DNA from: Zea mays
Taxonomy: Eukaryota > Streptophyta > Magnoliopsida > Poales > Poaceae
Direction: 5' to 3'
DNA length: 64,000 nucleotides
Assembly (NCBI RefSeq): GCF_902167145.1
Contig: NC_050101.1
Span: 110,203,789 to 110,267,788, forward strand
Notes under the pieces: generated by a model
What the model was told of the DNA's origin: nothing
Database searches by the model: none
What the model saw: the letters and a program-made list of their open reading frames with translations, nothing else
Position numbers and translations under genes: made by a program
Part shown: one piece after another, positions 1 to 10,107 of the stretch
Numbering within the stretch: position 1 is the first letter of the stretch
Layout: each line of letters begins with the position of its first letter

Positions 1-728
1 TCAATCAACAAGTTATCTCATGTAACCACATTTCACTTCTTACTCGATGCAGTACAAGGAATCAAGCAGTCTCATTAGCTGCGAGAAGCAGACGATTCGA
101 ATCGAGTTTTAACCTTGCAAGGTAAACCTAAACACACGGCATGTCAGGGTACTCTGACCCCACACATGACAACCGTCCCCATCGATTCCCCGTTCGCGTC
201 CAGGCCTCACCGCCTTGGCATACAATGCTCCACTGACCCCGGCCGCCGCCGTGCAGTGACCGCACTTGTACCCACCATAGCTAGCATGGGAGACCCAGTC
301 TCAGGTCGCATGAGGGATAAAGTCCGCGCCCGGCTTCAATCAGGTACTAGGTTTACCGGTTACCATTTTTCCCGGCATGTGCTTAGTACGTTCAAAAGCT
401 TGACTCAGGTATCCACACATTAATCCTTAATTCATTTTCCCCGTCTCATGGACAAGGCATCCTCCCTGGATCCAAGTCCATAGACCAACATAGATCCCGT
501 TATCAAGATGAATACAATCAATTCCTGACCTTGCGCGAGTGCTAGAAAAATCACTCGACTTCTACCGAGATCCTGATTAGCAAGCAGCTACTCGACCTAG
601 CATACTAGTATTCATCTCAAAAAGGAATCCTAAGTTCATGCAACTAGAGGTTTCAAGCAACTCCTACACTTAAGTGCACATTGCAATCCTACAAGCATTA
701 AGTGTAGTAAAATAGCATAATTAACAGG

Positions 729-932
729 TTATGCATAAAACCGGGGCTTGCCTTCAATTGCTGGGGCTGCGGGGAGATCCTCAATAGCAGCCTCTGAAGC
801 CTGCTCCTGGTCCTCCTCTTGGACAGGTCCTTGCTCGGGGATGAGCACGTACTCTCCGTCGGCAAGATTACAATCTAATGAATGCAATGCGTAAGATATA
901 TGCATGATATGATATGTGCTTTTAGAAACCAC
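729..932 (-). CDS. small conserved ORF inside LTR E (hypothetical)
   Basis: A 67-codon reading frame in the sense direction of LTR E. Its core DCNLADGEYVL-PEQG and the end EGKPRF recur in the LTR of C at 33947-34132 and 44478-44663, although the surrounding LTR sequence has diverged. The middle is acidic and rich in Ala, Pro and Gln. The coding island is GC-richer than the AT-rich DNA around it. I recognise no family. It may be an LTR-encoded peptide, an exon of a leader transcript, or a conserved RNA element that happens to be open. Confidence 0.3.
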   Translation of the reverse strand: MVSKSTYHIMHISYALHSLDCNLADGEYVLIPEQGPVQEEDQEQASEAAIEDLPAAPAIEGKPRFYA

Positions 933-2733
933 AACTTTAAAGGTGCATGATCTTTCTTGAGTTAAACAAGGTTAACTTTACTTATGTAAGACCCTTGGGT
1001 GGTATACTTGGTAAATTGGTTTAAACTTAGCTAAGGTAAGTAGATTAAATTTTTGGGGTTCCACTGAATTCCTTTTAAGTCTTAGTGAGAATTGATAAGT
1101 ACTCAAGTTAGACTTATTGAGGTGGGGTTTATTTCTTCTTTCCTTTTCTTTTATTCTTCTTAATGTTTTGGAGTAGGTTTGAACTACAAGTTGCTTTTAT
1201 ATTTTTCTAAAAATTCTGCAAAAAATACAGTGGCTGGGTACTGGTGTATGTTTCTCTGTCTCAAAATTTGGGGATCAGAAAGTGAATAGTTTTCTCTGGA
1301 CAAAATTATTAAATTCTAGGGCAGAAGGGGTGCTTTGAACTACAACTATTATTTAACAGTGGGCAATTCTCCAAAACTTATTTTTGCTGGCTTTTAGGTG
1401 TTATAACATGACTTGATACAAATTTCTAATCATTAATACCTTTTAATTTGTTTTCTATGGTTTTCTCAAGTTTCTAGCCAAATAGATGCTTTCTACTATC
1501 ACTATATTTGAAACACATTAAACAACAGAGTTCTTATTTTTCTTGGTTATTATTTTGTGCAAGAGCAATCATTCTGAAGTTTGGCCTCTTTTTGCTTAAG
1601 GGAAGGGGTGGTATGCATTATTTGAATTAAGTGGCCTTTCTCTTAAATCATTAGCAATTGGTATGAGTTTGCTTCTTTTTCATGGGTTGGCATTTTTCTC
1701 TGGTAGTTTATTCCATCATGGACTTAGCAAATTTTTGGTTGCCCATTATCACATTAATAGGGGTTGTTCATGATTTATTTGGAAAATGCCTTATTATCAC
1801 TTTGTATTTATTTTCCTTACTTAAAAAGTTGGGCTGAGGTGCTCTGTATTTTTGTAGTGGGGCTCTGGTGGTTGTAAGTCCACTGGATTTTTAATAATCA
1901 TTTTGGTTATAGTTTTGCTACTCTAATAATTGATTCTCAGTCCAAATGAGGCTAAATAACTTATTTTAATTTAAAATTGGTCCAAATTAATGGTCTCTGT
2001 ATTTTTCCTAGGTTCTCTGTTACATAAGTAAACTAGGAAAAATAATCTTAATCACTGTTCAAGAATTTCCAATGCCTTTCTGATTTTCTCTAAGTTTTGG
2101 GCAAAATAGCTTTAAATGAATAACTACATCATAATTTCTAATGCTGGGGTTCCTACTATTTTTAAACAGTGCCTAAATGAAGTTTGAACATCTACAAATT
2201 TTCTTAAGTTCAGCATAGAAGAAAAACTAATTTTCCTTAATTAAACAAGGTTTGGTGGGTTTCTGTTTTAATTTAAAACTCTAAAAATTAGAACATAAAG
2301 CATAGGGTTTATTATTTTTAAATGATGGTTCATAATATTCAGGAGCTAGCAAAATTGGTTTGACAACTTTTTATGAAGAATTCATCAAGTTATGGGTTTT
2401 CTAAGTTCTCTGGTCATTTTTAAAAAGAATAACAGAATTGGTTTAATGGAAATCCACTTTGCACTGGGGTCCCTGGCGGGTTTTTAAGTTTTCCTCGCGA
2501 ATCAGTCCTTAAGCTACTATTCACATGAGTCACTGACGTTACAGAAAACCCCTCGGGTTCTACAGATCCTAACCCGAGGTCCTTCTTCTATCTTAAACAG
2601 TAACCGCGGCGGAAGAAAGGGCGGAGGGGCTTACCGGCGGCGAGGTTGCTCCGGTGAAGTGGTCGAGGACATAGGGGAGGTCTCGGGGATCACAACGGTG
2701 TCCGGGTCGCCGTCGGAGATGGCCGGAGTCGGT

Positions 2734-3035
2734 CGGTCCACGCGCGTAGGCGGGGATGCTCGTCGGCGGCGAGGAGTCCGGCCTGGTCACGGCGAGATAG
2801 AGCAATTGGATGGATCAGAGAGGTTCACGGGGTGCCAGAGAAGACATGAGCGCAAGGAATTGGGCGGAGACTTACTGGATAGCTCGGTCCACGCGCGTAG
2901 GCGGGGATGCTTGTCGGCGGCGAGGAGTCCGGCCTTGTCACGGCGAGATAGAGCAATTGGATGGGTCAGAGAGGTTCACGGGGTGCCAGAGAAGACATGA
3001 GCGCAAGGAATTGGGCGGAGACTTACTGGATAGCT
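2734..3035. repeat. 151-bp tandem duplication in LTR E
   Basis: Two consecutive units of 151 bp, starting at 2734 and 2885; a third start of the unit (CGGTCCACGCGCG) appears at 3036 and then diverges. The units differ by only a few bases, so the duplication is recent compared with the split from LTR C, which has a single copy near 35650. It lies downstream of the minus-strand TATA box at 3311, in the presumed transcribed leader. Confidence 0.85.
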
Positions 3036-3310
3036 CGGTCCACGCGCGGCGGCGGAAGACCGAAGTCCGGTGAGGTCGATCTCGGGCCTCCAGTGAAGTC
3101 CGGCCGGGTCCGAGGGCTTGGCAAGCTTCACGGGCTACTGGCGGAGCTAGCCAAAGCACTGGCTTGCCCAGAGGATGGCTGGAGTGGGCTGGCCACGGTG
3201 GCCGAAGCTCTAGCGGCAATGGCGGGCGGAATTGAGCTCGCCGGAGCTAAGGGAAAGTGGCTGGCCGGTGAGGGTGAGTGCGGGGCGAAGTGGGGCGCGC
3301 CTGGGAAGGC

Positions 3311-3316
3311 TTTATA
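3311..3316 (-). promoter_or_regulatory. TATA box of LTR E
   Basis: The plus strand reads GGCTTTATAGGC, that is CTATAAAG on the minus strand. The same motif occupies the same place in both LTRs of C (36074 and 55586), which supports it as the core promoter of this LTR family. Confidence 0.6.
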
Positions 3317-4190
3317 GGCACGGCGCGGTGCACGGGCGGTTGTGGACCGGTAAGTGCGCGCGGGCGTGCACTGGGAGGCGCGGTGCGCGAACGGGCGTGA
3401 ACCGGGGGTGTCAGCCACGGTCGAACACGTGTTCCCGTTGCCTCTGCCCCTGTTCAAGCACCGATTGGGAGCAAATCTTCGCGAATTTGGGCAAGATCGC
3501 TGTGAAGGATTTGTTCACCTGACCAAGCTTTATCTTTTGTGTATGGACGTCGCGCAGTTTTAGGCTAGGGACAGGGAGTTGTAGCGTCACCAAGGTGCCA
3601 GTGTCAGAATGCCTGGTCCCGAGGTCAAACTGCGCCAAAACCGTGTCAAATGAATTTGGTTTGAGTTCAAACTTTTCCAGGATGTGTTCAAGGGAATTTG
3701 GCACAACTTTGATATTTGGATCTCCTGGCTTTGAGTTTCGAAAAACGGAGAACACAGATGATCATTGGGAAGAGGTCTGAAATTCAGAAATTCAGAAATC
3801 TGAATTTCTCCAAGGGTTCATAGTTCAAGGGCTGATTTGGGGATTTATTTGAGTTATTTTGGCTAAGCTTTCTCAATCTTTCTTGTTGCTCATTTAATAT
3901 ACTTTAATTTTTATAATTGGCTCAAGTCATAATTTTAAACTTTTCATCCCCTTTTTCTTATTCTCTTGCATTTTGCTTATAGGGCTCACTTAGGGTTTTC
4001 ATTAGGGTTGCACATTCTTATCTTTTTTTAAAAGACTCAATTGTTTTGATCATGATACTTTTAAGCATATACTTGGTGAATTCTTTCTTACTTAAGTTAA
4101 TTTGATGCTCATGCTTACTTGGGTTCACATAAAATAATGGTTCTTGGGTTGGTAATTGAGAGAAACCCTAGGTGACACTAGGGTGTCACA

Positions 4191-4942
4191 TCGACCTCGG
4201 CCTCGGAAGACAGACTCGACCTCGACCTCGGAGGAGCCTCCACATCGCCCAACCTAGGGCGCGGACCGGCCACGTCAACAGGAGGTGCCATCATTACCCT
4301 ACCCCAAGCCGACTCAGGCTACGGGAAACAAGACCGGCGTCCCATCTGGCTCGCTCCGCCAGACAAGCAATGATGGCGCCCCGCACGCTCTATGACGATG
4401 GCGGCTCTCAGCCCCCTTACGGAAGCAAGAGGACGTCAGCAAGGACTCAACAGCTCCGACAGATGTCCTTCCGCCAGGCTTCAGCGCTCCTCCGACGGCC
4501 ACGACACCACACGAACCGGGTGCCAAAACCTCTCCGGCTGCCACGATGGCATGTACTTAGGGCACTAGCTCTCCTCCGCTAGACACGTTAGCACTCTGCT
4601 ACACCCCCGTTGTACACCTGGATCCTCTCCTTGCGCCTATAAAAGGAAGGACCAGGGCCCTCTTACAGAGGGTTGGCCGCGCGGGGAAGAGGACGGGACA
4701 GGCGCTCGCGTGAGGCCGCTCGCTCCCTCTCCCGCGTGGACGCTTGTAACCCCCTACTGCAAGCGCACCCGACCTGGGCGCGGGACAAACACGAAGGCCG
4801 CGGGATTTCCACCTCCCTCTCTCGCTCCAGCTGCCCTTTCTTCCCCCTTCGCGCTCCGTATCGCGCCGACCCATCTGGGCTGGGGCACGCGGCGACATTT
4901 CACTCGTCGGCCCAGGGACCCCCCGGTCTCGAAACGCCGACA
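4191..4942 (+). repeat. 5' LTR of A (3' part only)
   Basis: Aligns with 16412-17163 of the 3' LTR with about 14 substitutions in 752 bp (by eye) and two 1-bp indels, and ends in the same GCCGACA. It contains the TATA box at 4639. The missing part was displaced by the insertion of E. Confidence 0.92.
4639..4645 (+). promoter_or_regulatory. TATA box in 5' LTR of A
   Basis: CGCCTATAAAAGGAAGG matches the plant TATA consensus and recurs at the same place in the other LTRs of A and B (16859, 20551, 57699). It lies about 300 bp before the LTR end, so a short R-U5 segment would follow. Confidence 0.75.
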
Positions 4943-4944
4943 GT

Positions 4945-4962
4945 TGGCGCGCCAGGTAGGGG
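4945..4962 (+). other. Primer-binding site of A
   Basis: TGGCGCGCCAGGTAGGGG begins 2 bp after the 5' LTR and is identical at the same place in B (20838). The TGG start fits pairing with the CCA end of a tRNA. I cannot name the tRNA with confidence. Confidence 0.75.
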
Positions 4963-5002
4963 CCTGCTGCGTGTTGACGAATAGCTTCCCGTCAAGCTCC
5001 AG

Positions 5003-5758
5003 ATGGGCTGTCTCCAGCAACCTTTCCAGCCCGAGACGGTGCTCCGTTTCGGGAGTCTTGAGTTCATGTCCCTCGACGGCAGCTACGACATGATACTCCT
5101 TCCCCCGCCGTGCGACAGCAACAATGGCGGCCGACAGCCCGCCCATCGGCGGCGAAATCGACGATGTCTTCCCCGCGTGGTGGAAGAGCGACATTCGAGC
5201 TCACCCTGCCCTCTCCCCCACCGACGGAGGAGGAGGCGGGGCAACCAAGGCCAAGCAGGAGGCGGCACCTCGTCGGCTGTCGAGCAAGTCGACGGCGCCG
5301 GCGCCCCATCAGGGGGCGCGTCGGGCATCGACCTCGCGTTTGAGACGAAGACGAGCGCCGTCTCCCCGCGACACGCCAATTCCGAGCAAACGGACGACGC
5401 CAGCACGCTCGCGAAAGGCTTGCTGGGCGTCACCCTCGTACCTGAGACGACGGTGCAGTCAGTCCCTGACGTGACTTCGTCACCGCCCGTCGACCAAGAG
5501 GTACCCACCGGTTCCCATCTCACGCCCTTTGGATTCAGCCTCGACCCGCCAAGCGACTTCGCTTTGGCGGACGCTCTCGTAGAGGCAAGTCCAAACCCTC
5601 TGGGGTTTCGTATGCGGTCACCCTGGGACCGGCTCGCGGACGTCTCGACCTACGGGCCCTCAGGGTCCGAGGAAGATGACGAGCCCGACTTCTGTTGGGA
5701 TTTCTCTGGACTTGGCAACCCCAGTGCCATGCGGGACTTCATGACCGCATGCGACTAA
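5003..5758 (+). pseudogene. N-terminal gag extension of A
   Basis: 251 codons, starting at the first ATG after the primer-binding site; B has the same start at 20896. The N-terminal 33 residues are nearly the same in both (LRFGSLEFMSLDGSYDMIL). An Arg-rich low-complexity stretch follows, then an acidic part (SGSEEDDEPDFCWDFSG). I recognise no enzymatic domain. It is probably the leader part of Gag. The terminal TAA is TAC in B, so the frame originally ran on into the gag segment at 5873. Confidence 0.65.
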
Positions 5759-5872
5759 TGCCTTTCCGACTGTTCCGACGGTAGCCGCAGCCTCGGCGAC
5801 GAGGACTGCGGCCCAAGTCGTGAATGTTTCCACGTCGATCTAGGGGGTCCCTCCAAAGGCAACCATCTCGGT

Positions 5873-7117
5873 ATGCCTGAGAACGGTGATCTCCCTAGGC
5901 CTATGCCACGCGTTGACATCCTACGGGAGCTAGCTGTGGTCCCCGTTCTGGCGGGGGGTCATGACCCACAGCTTGAGCAAATCCGCGGGGTGCCGGCTAG
6001 GCTCGACGAGGGAGCAGGAGCGCTTGAGCCGATCCGCCGGGACGTCGGGCAGGAATGGGCGAGCCAACCTCCGGCCGGAGAAGTGCGCCATCTACCCCAG
6101 GGTATCCAGCACCACATCGCCAACAATGTCAGGGTGAGGCCGCCACCCGCTTCCAGTGGGGTCGGCCAGAACCTGGCTGCCGCAGCAATGCTTCTCCGCG
6201 CGATGCCGGAGCCATCAACCACCGAGGGGCAGCGAATCCAGGGAGAGCTCAAGAATCTCTTGGAGGGCGCCGCGGTCCGACGGGCCGAGAGCTCCACCTC
6301 CCGAAGGCAGGGGTACCCCTCGGAACATCGCGTCGTGACTTCCCGATTCATGCGGGAAGCCTCGGTCCACACCGGGCGCACGCGCAACACAGCGCCTGCG
6401 GCCCCGGGTCGCCTCGGCATTGAGCACCATCACCACGACCGTCGGGCCCACCTCGACGAGAGGGTGCGCCGAGGCTACCACCCCAGGCGTGGGGGACGCT
6501 ACGACAGCGGGGAGGATCGGAGTCCCTCGCCCGAACCACCCGGTCCGCGGGCTTTCAGCCGCGCCATACGACGGGCGTCGTTCCCGACCCGGTTCCGACC
6601 CCCGACTACTATCACAAAGTACTCAGGGGAGACGAGACTGGAACTGTGGCTCGTAGACTACCGGCTGGCCTGCCAACTGGGTGGAACGGACGATGACAAC
6701 CTCATCATCCGCAACCTCCCCCTGTTTCTCTCCGACACCGCTCGCGCTTGGTTGGAGCACCTGCCTCCGGGGCAGATCTCCAACTGGGACGACCTGGTCC
6801 AAGCCTTCGCCGGCAATTTCCAAGGCACGTACGTGCTCCCTGGAAACTCCTGGGACCTTCGAAGCTGCCGGCAGCAGCCGGGAGAGTCTCTTCGGGACTA
6901 CATCCAGCGATTCTCGAAGCAGCGCACCGAGCTGCCCAACATCACCGATTCAGATGTCATCGGCGCGTTCCTCGCCGGCACCACTTGCCGCGACCTGGTC
7001 AGCAAGCTGGGTCGAAAGACCCCCACCCGGGTGAGCGAGCTGATGGACATCGCCACCAAGTTCGCCTCTGGCCAGGAGGCGGTTGAGGCTATCTTCCGGA
7101 AGGACAAGCAGCCCTAG
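5873..7117 (+). pseudogene. Gag of A
   Basis: 414 codons. The last 170 residues form a typical retrotransposon gag (capsid) domain, recognisable from YSGETRLELWLVDYRLAC, the ARAWLEHLPPG helix region, FAGNFQGTY and the ESLRDYIQRFSKQ motif. Capsid protein packages the element RNA in cytoplasmic particles. The first 240 residues are Arg- and Pro-rich and variable. It ends at a TAG that reads CAG in B, so Gag originally continued in frame into the Lys-rich stretch and protease beyond. Confidence 0.88.
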
Positions 7118-8251
7118 GGCCGCCCACCGGAAGACGTCCCCGAGGCGTCAACTCAGCGTGGCGCCAAGAAGAAGGGCAAGAAGAAGTCGCAAGCGAAACG
7201 CGACGCCGCCGATGCGGACCTTGTCGCCGCCGCCGAGTACAAGAACCCTCGGAAACCCCCCGGAGGTGCCAACCTCTTCGACAAGATGCTCAAGGAGCCA
7301 TGCCCCTATCACCAGGGGCCCGTCAAGCACACCCTTGAGGAGTGTGCCATGCTTCGGCGCCACTTCCACAGAGCCAGGCCACCTGCGGAGGGTGGCAGGG
7401 CTCGCGACGACGACAAGAAGGAAGATCACCAGGCAGGAGATTTCCCCGAGGTCCGCAACTGCTTCATGATCTACGGTGGGCAAGCGGCGAACGCCTCGGC
7501 TCGGCACCGCAAGCAGGAGCGTCGGGAGGTCTGTTCGGTGAAGGTGGCGGCGCCAGTCTACCTAGACTGGTCCGACAAGCCCATCACCTTCGACCAAGCC
7601 GACCACCCTGACCACGTGCCGAGCCCGGGGAAATACCCGCTCGTCGTTGACCCCGTCATCGGCAACGTCAGGCTCACCAAGGTCCTCATGGACGGAGGCA
7701 GCAGCCTCAACATCATCTACGCCGAGACCCTCGGGCTCCTGCGTGTTGATCTATCCTCGGTCCGGGCAGGCGCTGCGCCTTTCCACGGGATCATCCCCGG
7801 GAAGCGCGTCCAGCCCCTCGGACGACTCGACCTTCCTGTCTGCTTCGGGACACCCTCCAACTTCCGAAGGGAGATCCTCACGTTCGAGGTGGTTGGGTTC
7901 CGAGGAACCTACCACGCAGTACTGGGAAGGCCATGCTACGCGAAGTTCATGGCCGTCCCCAACTACACCTACCTCAAGCTCAAGATGCCTGGCCCCAACG
8001 GGGTCATCACCGTCGGCCCCACGTACAAACACGCGTTCGAATGCGACGTGGAGTGCGTGGAGTACGCCGAGGCCGTCGCCGAATCCGAGGCCCTCATCGC
8101 TGACCTGGAGAGCCTCTCTAAGGAGGTGCCAGACGTGAAGCGTCACGTCGGCAACTTCGAGCCAGCGGGGACGGTTAAGTCCGTCCCCCTCGACCCCAGC
8201 AGCGACGCCTCCAAGCAGATCCGGATCGGCTCCGAGCTCGATCCCAAATAG
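7118..8251 (+). pseudogene. Gag C-terminus and aspartic protease of A
   Basis: This continues the gag frame after the stop at 7115. A Lys-rich basic stretch (KKKGKKKSQAKR) comes first, then CPYHQGPVKHTLEEC, a nucleocapsid-like Cys/His segment. The protease core is LMDGGSSLNIIYAETL at about 7687-7734; the usual DSG is DGG here, as in B, which I believe is common in this clade. The protease would cut the polyprotein. The segment ends at a TAG where B has TAT, a transversion. Confidence 0.82.
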
Positions 8252-8257
8252 GAAGCA

Positions 8258-8905
8258 GTGCTCGTCGACTTTCTCCGCGCGAACGCCGACGTTTTCGCGT
8301 GGAGTCCCTCGGACATGCCCGGCATACCGAGGGATGTCGCCGAGCACTCACTGGATATCCGAGTTGGAGCCCGACCCGTGAAGCAGCCTCTGCGCCGATT
8401 CGATGAGGAAAAGCGCAGAGCCATAGGCGAGGAGATCCACAAGCTAATGGCGGCAGGGTTCATCAAAGAGGTATTCCATCCCGAATGGCTTGCCAACCCT
8501 GTGCTTGTGAGAAAGAAAGGAGGGAAATGGCGGATGTGTGTAGACTACACTGGTCTAAACAAAGCATGTCCGAAGGTTCCCTACCCTCTGCCTCGCATCG
8601 ATCAAATCGTGGATTCCACTGCTGGGTGTGAAACCCTGTCTTTCCTCGATGCCTACTCAGGGTATCACCAAATCAGGATGAAAGAGTCCGACCAGCTCGC
8701 GACTTCTTTCATCACACCCTTCAACATGTACTGCTATGTCACCATGCCGTTCGGCTTGAGGAATGCGGGCACGACGTACCAGCGGTGCATGAACCATGTG
8801 TTCGGCGAACACATTGGCCGGACGGTCGAGGCCTACGTCGATGACATCGTAGTCAAGACGAGGAAAGCCTCCGACCTCCTTTCCGACCTTGAAGTGACAT
8901 TCTGA
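8258..8905 (+). pseudogene. Reverse transcriptase of A (fingers and palm)
   Basis: 215 codons in the same frame as the protease. Visible motifs are KKGGKWRMCVDYTGLNKACP, YPLPRID, SFLDAYSGYHQI, the FGLRNAGTTYQRCMN block and the catalytic AYVDDIVVK (YVDD at 8834-8845). This domain copies the RNA into DNA. A TGA at 8903 interrupts it; B reads CGA at that position. Confidence 0.92.
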
Positions 8906-8923
8906 TGTCTCAAGGCGAAAGGC

Positions 8924-9688
8924 GTGAAGCTTAATCCCGAGAAGTGTGTCTTCGGGGTACCCCGAGGCATGCTCTTGGGGTTCATCGTCTCCGAGCGGGG
9001 CATCGAAGCCAACCCGGAGAAGATCGCAGCCATCACCAGCATGGGGCCCATCAAGGACTTGAAAGGCGTACAGAGAGTCATGGGATGCCTTGTGGCTCTG
9101 AGCCGCTTCATCTCACGCCTCGGCGAAAGAGGCCTACCTCTGTACCGCCTCTTAAGGAAGGTCGAGTGCTTCACTTGGACCCCCGAGGCCAAGGAAGCCC
9201 ACGGGAACCTGAAGGCGCTCCTCACGAACGCGCCCATCTTGGTACCCCCCGCTGCCGGAGAAGCCCTCTTGATCTACGTCGCCGCGACCACTCAGGTGGT
9301 TAGCGCCGCGATTGTGGTTGAGGGACGAGAAGAGGGGCATGCATTGCCCGTTCAGAGGCCAGTCTACTTCATCAGCGAGGTACTGTCCGAAACCAAGATC
9401 CGCTACCCACAAATTCAGAAGCTGCTGTATGCGGTGATCCTGACGCGGCGGAAGTTGCGACACTACTTCGAGTCTCATCTGGTAACTGTGGTGTCATCCT
9501 TCCCCCTGGGGGATATCATCCAGTGCCGAGAGGCCTCGGGTAGAATCGCAAAGTGGGCGGTGGAAATCATGGGCAAAGCGATCTCGTTCGCCCCTCGGAA
9601 GGCCATCAAGTCCCAGGTCTTGGCGGACTTCGTGGCTGAATGGGTCGACACCCAGCTCCCAACGGTTCTGATCCAGCCGGAACTCTGA
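8924..9688 (+). pseudogene. Reverse transcriptase C-terminus and first RNase H of A
   Basis: 254 codons. It begins with the thumb region (LNPEKCVFGVPRGMLLGFIVS, typical of gypsy elements) and the connection, then a degenerate gypsy RNase H (LLIYVAATTQVVSAAIVVE, RPVYFISEVLSETKIRYPQI). The frame ends early because one G is missing near 9686 compared with B (CTCTGACC against CTCTGGACC), which moves the second RNase H into another frame. Confidence 0.85.
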
Positions 9689-9690
9689 CC

Positions 9691-10107
9691 ATGTTCTTCG
9701 ACGGGTCGCTGATGAAGACAGGGGCCGGCGCAGGCCTACTCTTCATCTCGCCCCTCGGAAAGCATCTACGCTACGTGCTACGCCTCCACTTCCCGGCGTC
9801 CAACAATGTGGCTGAGTACGAGGCTCTGGTCAATGGGTTGCGCATCGCCATTGAGCTAGGGGTCCGACGCCTCGACGCTCGCGGTGACTCGCAGCTCGTC
9901 ATTGACTAAGTCATGAAGAACTCCCACTGCCGCGACCTGAAGATGGAAGCCTACTGCGATGAGGTTCGACGCCTGGAAGACAAGTTCTACAAGCTCGAGC
10001 TCAACCACATCGCCCGACGCTACAACGAGACTGCGGACGAGCTGGCTAAAATAGCCTCGGGGCGAACAACGGTTCCCCCGGACGTCTTCTCTCGAGACCT
10101 GCATCAA
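9691..10107 (+). pseudogene. Second (archaeal/plant-type) RNase H of A
   Basis: After the frameshift the frame reads MFFDGSLMKTGAGAGLLF, then NNVAEYEALVNGLRIAIELG and DARGDSQLVID, ending with NETADELAKIASG. The D, E and D positions fit the catalytic set of type-1 RNase H enzymes. Presence of this extra domain before the integrase is the hallmark of Tat-clade elements. A TAA at 9907 (CAA in B) splits it. Confidence 0.85.

Larger units (their letters stand above)
1..4190 (-). mobile_element. Tekay-like gypsy LTR (E), cut by the window edge
   Basis: This is an AT-rich LTR, at least 4.2 kb long and lying in minus orientation. It aligns by eye with the LTR of element C from about 33250 onward: the same order of blocks, the same GC-rich promoter-proximal part near 2590-3560 and an equivalent TATA box, but clearly diverged. 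On the plus strand it ends in TGTCACA at 4190, which is the TG start of the LTR read on the minus strand. It abuts the middle of A's 5' LTR directly, so E inserted there. The target duplication should be TCGAC (4191-4195), with its partner left of the window. It could be a solo LTR or the end of a complete element; the window cannot tell. Confidence 0.8.

Noticed and set aside
1000..2500. Possible host intron or intergenic DNA in the AT-rich stretch
   Set aside because: The same stretch, in the same order, occurs in the LTRs of C (34150-35400, 44680-45950), so it is LTR sequence.
4172..4582. Plus-strand open frame across the E/A junction
   Set aside because: It spans an insertion boundary and runs through LTR sequence; Arg/Pro-rich composition follows from GC-rich DNA.
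8249..8257. Programmed stop or recoding signal between protease and reverse transcriptase of A
   Set aside because: B reads a sense codon (TAT) at the same place, so the TAG is a mutation in A.
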